From Muribaculaceae bacterium (lineage in GTDB: Bacteria > Bacteroidota > Bacteroidia > Bacteroidales > Muribaculaceae), in NCBI GenBank assembly GCA_009775195.1, contig VSPF01000129.1, positions 1 to 8,264 on the forward strand: a stretch of 8,264 nucleotides of DNA. The letters are read 5' to 3'. Position numbers and translations under genes: made by a program. Of this stretch, positions 6,508-8,264 are shown piece after piece. Position 1 is the stretch's first letter. Each line of letters begins with the position of its first letter. The notes under the pieces are model-generated. The model saw only the letters and a program-made list of their open reading frames with translations, ran no database searches and was not told the origin of the DNA.

Positions 6508-7875
6508 ATGTCAACAAAATCAGAATTTGCATCAAAATTCGGCCTCGTGGCAGCCACGGTGGGGTCGGCAGTAGGCCTTGGCAACGTGTGGCGTTTCCCG
6601 GCCGAGGCCCAGAGTAACGGCGGTTCGGCATTCCTGCTACTATATATATTGTGTGTCCTATTCCTGGGCATACCTGTCATGCTTGCCGAGTTTTCGCTCG
6701 GTCGCGGCAGCAAGAGCGACGCCATAGGCTCGTTCTTACACTTCAGCCCGGGCAAGAAATGGTGGATTGTCGGCGCACTGTCGGTGCTGGCCTCCTACCT
6801 AATCATGAGCTACTATATGGTCGTGGCCGGATGGACGCTCGAATACCTTGTAGAGAGCATAGGCGGCGGTCTCTACGAGGGCACAGCCGGTATCGGCCAC
6901 GAGGAGCTGCGCGGAGTCTTCTCAGCGAAGATGGACGAGTACATCAGCAGCCCTGTCCGCCCGGTGATTTACACATTATTACTAATAGCAATAAACATAG
7001 GCATATTGCTCGGCGGCGTTCAGAAAGGCATCGAACGCCTCTCGAACGTCATGATGCCCCTGCTCTTCGTCATCCTGGCGGTAATGTGCGTCGTCAGCCT
7101 CATGCTGCCCAATGCCGGCGAAGGTGTCAAGTACTTTCTCGCGCCCGATTTTAGCAAAATCAATGCCTCTACCGTCATCAACGCGCTGGGCCAGGCATTT
7201 TTCAGCCTCAGCCTCGGCATGGGCATACTTATCACCTTCGCCTCGTACTACCCGCGCGACACGCGCCTGACGCGCACATCGGTCACCGTGGCGATGGCAA
7301 GCCTCCTGGTTGCAGTGATGGTCGGACTCATCATATTCCCGGCAATAAAGAGCTTCGGCCTCGACAACGAGCCGCTCGAGGGAGCCACGCTCGTCTTTGT
7401 CACCCTGCCCGAGATTTTCGTGCGCCTGCCCCTGGCGCAATTGTGGTCGGCCTTGTTCTTTATCTTGCTCTTCGTGGCCGCGCTCACCTCGTCGGTGTCG
7501 ATTGCCGAGGTGTCGATTGCCACCGTGCAAGACCGCCTCAAGTGGAGCCGCCGCACCGCCACACTGGCCATGCTACTGCCCCTGACAGTCATCAGCACGC
7601 TCTGCGCGCTGTCGTTTAGCGACCTTAGCAGCGTCAAAATCTTCGGCCTCACCATTTTCGACTTCCTCGACCGCTTCACCACCGACATATTGCTGCCCCT
7701 CGTCTCGCTGGGCGTATGTATCTATGTGGGATGGTTCGCCCCGCGCAACCTGCTGCGCGACCAGCTTACCAACGAAGGCACGCTCCACTCGCCCATGTCG
7801 CGCGTGTTCCTGCTCATCATACGCTATATAGCCCCGCTATTGATAGCGATGATATTTATCAACAACTACCTGTGA
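6508..7875 (+). CDS. Sodium-dependent NSS (SNF) family symporter
   Basis: This 455-residue inner-membrane protein belongs to the neurotransmitter:sodium symporter family (LeuT fold), which imports amino acids or related amines with sodium. The unwound first helix is clear: FGLVAATVGSAVGLGNVWRFP (11-31), followed by NGGSAFLLLY. Helix 6 has ALGQAFFSLSLGMGI (226-240), a family signature around the substrate and sodium sites, and helix 8 has ALTSSVSIAEV, with the Ser pair at 328-329 likely at a sodium site. About 11-12 hydrophobic segments are visible and the length matches bacterial members. Where many bacterial homologues have RFPY, this one has RFPAEAQSNGG, so the region after the signature differs. 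The substrate cannot be told from sequence. There is only a weak AGAG before the start. The stop codon shares one base with the start of the next gene, a small membrane protein. Confidence 0.94.
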   Translation: MSTKSEFASKFGLVAATVGSAVGLGNVWRFPAEAQSNGGSAFLLLYILCVLFLGIPVMLAEFSLGRGSKSDAIGSFLHFSPGKKWWIVGALSVLASYLIMSYYMVVAGWTLEYLVESIGGGLYEGTAGIGHEELRGVFSAKMDEYISSPVRPVIYTLLLIAINIGILLGGVQKGIERLSNVMMPLLFVILAVMCVVSLMLPNAGEGVKYFLAPDFSKINASTVINALGQAFFSLSLGMGILITFASYYPRDTRLTRTSVTVAMASLLVAVMVGLIIFPAIKSFGLDNEPLEGATLVFVTLPEIFVRLPLAQLWSALFFILLFVAALTSSVSIAEVSIATVQDRLKWSRRTATLAMLLPLTVISTLCALSFSDLSSVKIFGLTIFDFLDRFTTDILLPLVSLGVCIYVGWFAPRNLLRDQLTNEGTLHSPMSRVFLLIIRYIAPLLIAMIFINNYL

Positions 7876-8132
7876 TGAAATCGGAAACGCGCCGCAAAAT
7901 CGCAGACACCGTCGCCGCCGTGCTCACAGTGGGCCTCATAGCGGCGGCCTTGTGGCTCGTGCGCTGTAGCACGACGCCCCAACCGGCTTACTACGCGCCC
8001 GACCCAGCCATAGTCCGCCCTGACACCATACCAGACAGCGTGGCCATGACGCCGAAAAAGAAGACTAAGGAGCAAAAGAAAAAGCATACACCCCGACAAC
8101 GCGATTATCTCGACGAACCCGTAGACCGATAA
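7875..8132 (+). CDS. Small single-span membrane protein coupled to the NSS symporter
   Basis: An 85-residue protein starts at an ATG whose A is the last base of the symporter stop (TGATG). It has a basic N-terminus (KSETRRKIA), one hydrophobic segment at about 11-30 ending in WLVRC, a Pro/Asp-rich stretch (36-60), a lysine cluster (61-70, KKKTKEQKKK) and a C-terminal RDYLDEPVDR. Cys31 directly follows the span, but the preceding LVR is not a good lipobox, so lipoprotein processing is doubtful. By the positive-inside rule the first ten residues face the cytoplasm and the charged tail the periplasm, although the lysine-rich tail makes the topology uncertain. I do not recognise a family. The longer frame from 7716 lies inside the symporter gene and is rejected. 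The tight coupling suggests a role with the transporter, by analogy with the small MetS subunit of the corynebacterial NSS transporter MetP; this is inference. Confidence 0.75.
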   Translation: MKSETRRKIADTVAAVLTVGLIAAALWLVRCSTTPQPAYYAPDPAIVRPDTIPDSVAMTPKKKTKEQKKKHTPRQRDYLDEPVDR

Positions 8133-8137
8133 AACAA

Positions 8138-8167
8138 CTATGGCCCCGAATCACTCCGGGGCCATGG
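8138..8167 (+). terminator. GC-rich hairpin, probable intrinsic terminator
   Basis: ATGGCCCCG (8140-8148) pairs perfectly with CGGGGCCAT (8157-8165) around an 8-nt loop. A T-G wobble and a C-G pair extend the stem to 8138/8167. It begins 5 nt after the stop of the 85-aa gene and ends the symporter unit. On the + strand only CTTAATCATT follows, not a clean U-tract; an A-rich stretch (AAAACAAC, 8131-8138) precedes it, so read from the other strand the hairpin has a better T-rich tail. Confidence 0.7.
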
Positions 8168-8194
8168 CTTAATCATTAACCATATATAATAGGG

Positions 8195-8212
8195 ATATTC
8201 AGTAAATATTCA
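8195..8212 (+). repeat. Direct repeat ATATTCA, one helical turn apart
   Basis: ATATTCA occurs at 8195-8201 and again at 8206-8212, with starts 11 bp apart. The second copy ends 8 nt before the -33 element at 8221. This is the place and phasing expected for tandem activator half-sites on one face of the helix. The DNA is AT-rich, so a chance repeat is quite possible. Confidence 0.3.
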
Positions 8213-8220
8213 ACTGGTTG

Positions 8221-8252
8221 TTTGCCAATGTCATAGATATTTTGTAACTTTA
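8221..8252 (+). promoter_or_regulatory. Bacteroidetes-type promoter reading out of the window
   Basis: TTTG at 8221-8224 and TAACTTTA at 8245-8252 (7 of 8 to TAnnTTTG) are separated by 20 nt. Transcription would start near 8259. The gene it drives lies beyond the window. It follows the hairpin at 8138-8167 and so begins a new transcription unit. Confidence 0.65.
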
Positions 8253-8264
8253 CAAAGAACCCCC

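Noticed and set aside
7960..7971. Lipobox making the 85-aa protein a lipoprotein
   Set aside because: Residues before Cys31 are LVR; Arg at the -1 position is not accepted by signal peptidase II, so a plain membrane anchor is more likely.
1..8264. Mobile element, CRISPR, toxin-antitoxin or defence system
   Set aside because: No transposase, integrase, spaced repeats, terminal inverted repeats or known defence domains were seen; all genes have family assignments or are small operon members with matching composition.

Overview
The window looks like a piece of a Bacteroidales chromosome, plausibly from the Muribaculaceae side of the order. All three intergenic regions carry the Bacteroidetes-type promoter (TTTG, about 20 nt, TAnnTTTG). 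Shine-Dalgarno sequences are almost absent, and coding DNA is GC-rich with frequent ATA isoleucine codons. The protein set (nspC, a DUF4250-like protein, RadC, an NSS symporter) also fits gut Bacteroidetes. The family-level guess is an inference only. Every gene lies on the + strand.

Layout: positions 1-60 hold the last 19 codons of an unidentified upstream gene. A promoter at 68-99 starts a tightly packed run of six genes: an EamA/DMT-family transporter (127-1065), a 58-aa DUF4250-like protein (1072-1248), a UvrD/PcrA superfamily 1 helicase (1253-3562), carboxynorspermidine decarboxylase nspC (3559-4692), a membrane-anchored family 2 glycosyltransferase (4692-5711) and radC (5698-6417). Gaps are 4-6 nt or the genes overlap by 1-14 nt, so they are probably one transcript with translational coupling. 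The functions do not form one pathway; this reads as a housekeeping cluster of DNA metabolism, polyamine synthesis and envelope functions.

A second promoter (6424-6455) with an imperfect inverted repeat across its predicted start site drives a sodium-dependent NSS-family symporter (6508-7875). This gene overlaps by one base an 85-aa single-span membrane protein (7875-8132). A GC-rich hairpin (8138-8167) closes the unit. The last 100 bases are AT-rich and hold a direct repeat and a third promoter (8221-8252) that reads out of the window.

I see no mobile element, CRISPR array, tRNA, rRNA or defence system. No gene-free stretch exceeds 300 bases. The region is mostly ordinary. The items most worth a second look are the small membrane protein coupled to the symporter, the possible operator at the symporter promoter, and the DUF4250-like gene, which is short enough to be missed by gene callers.
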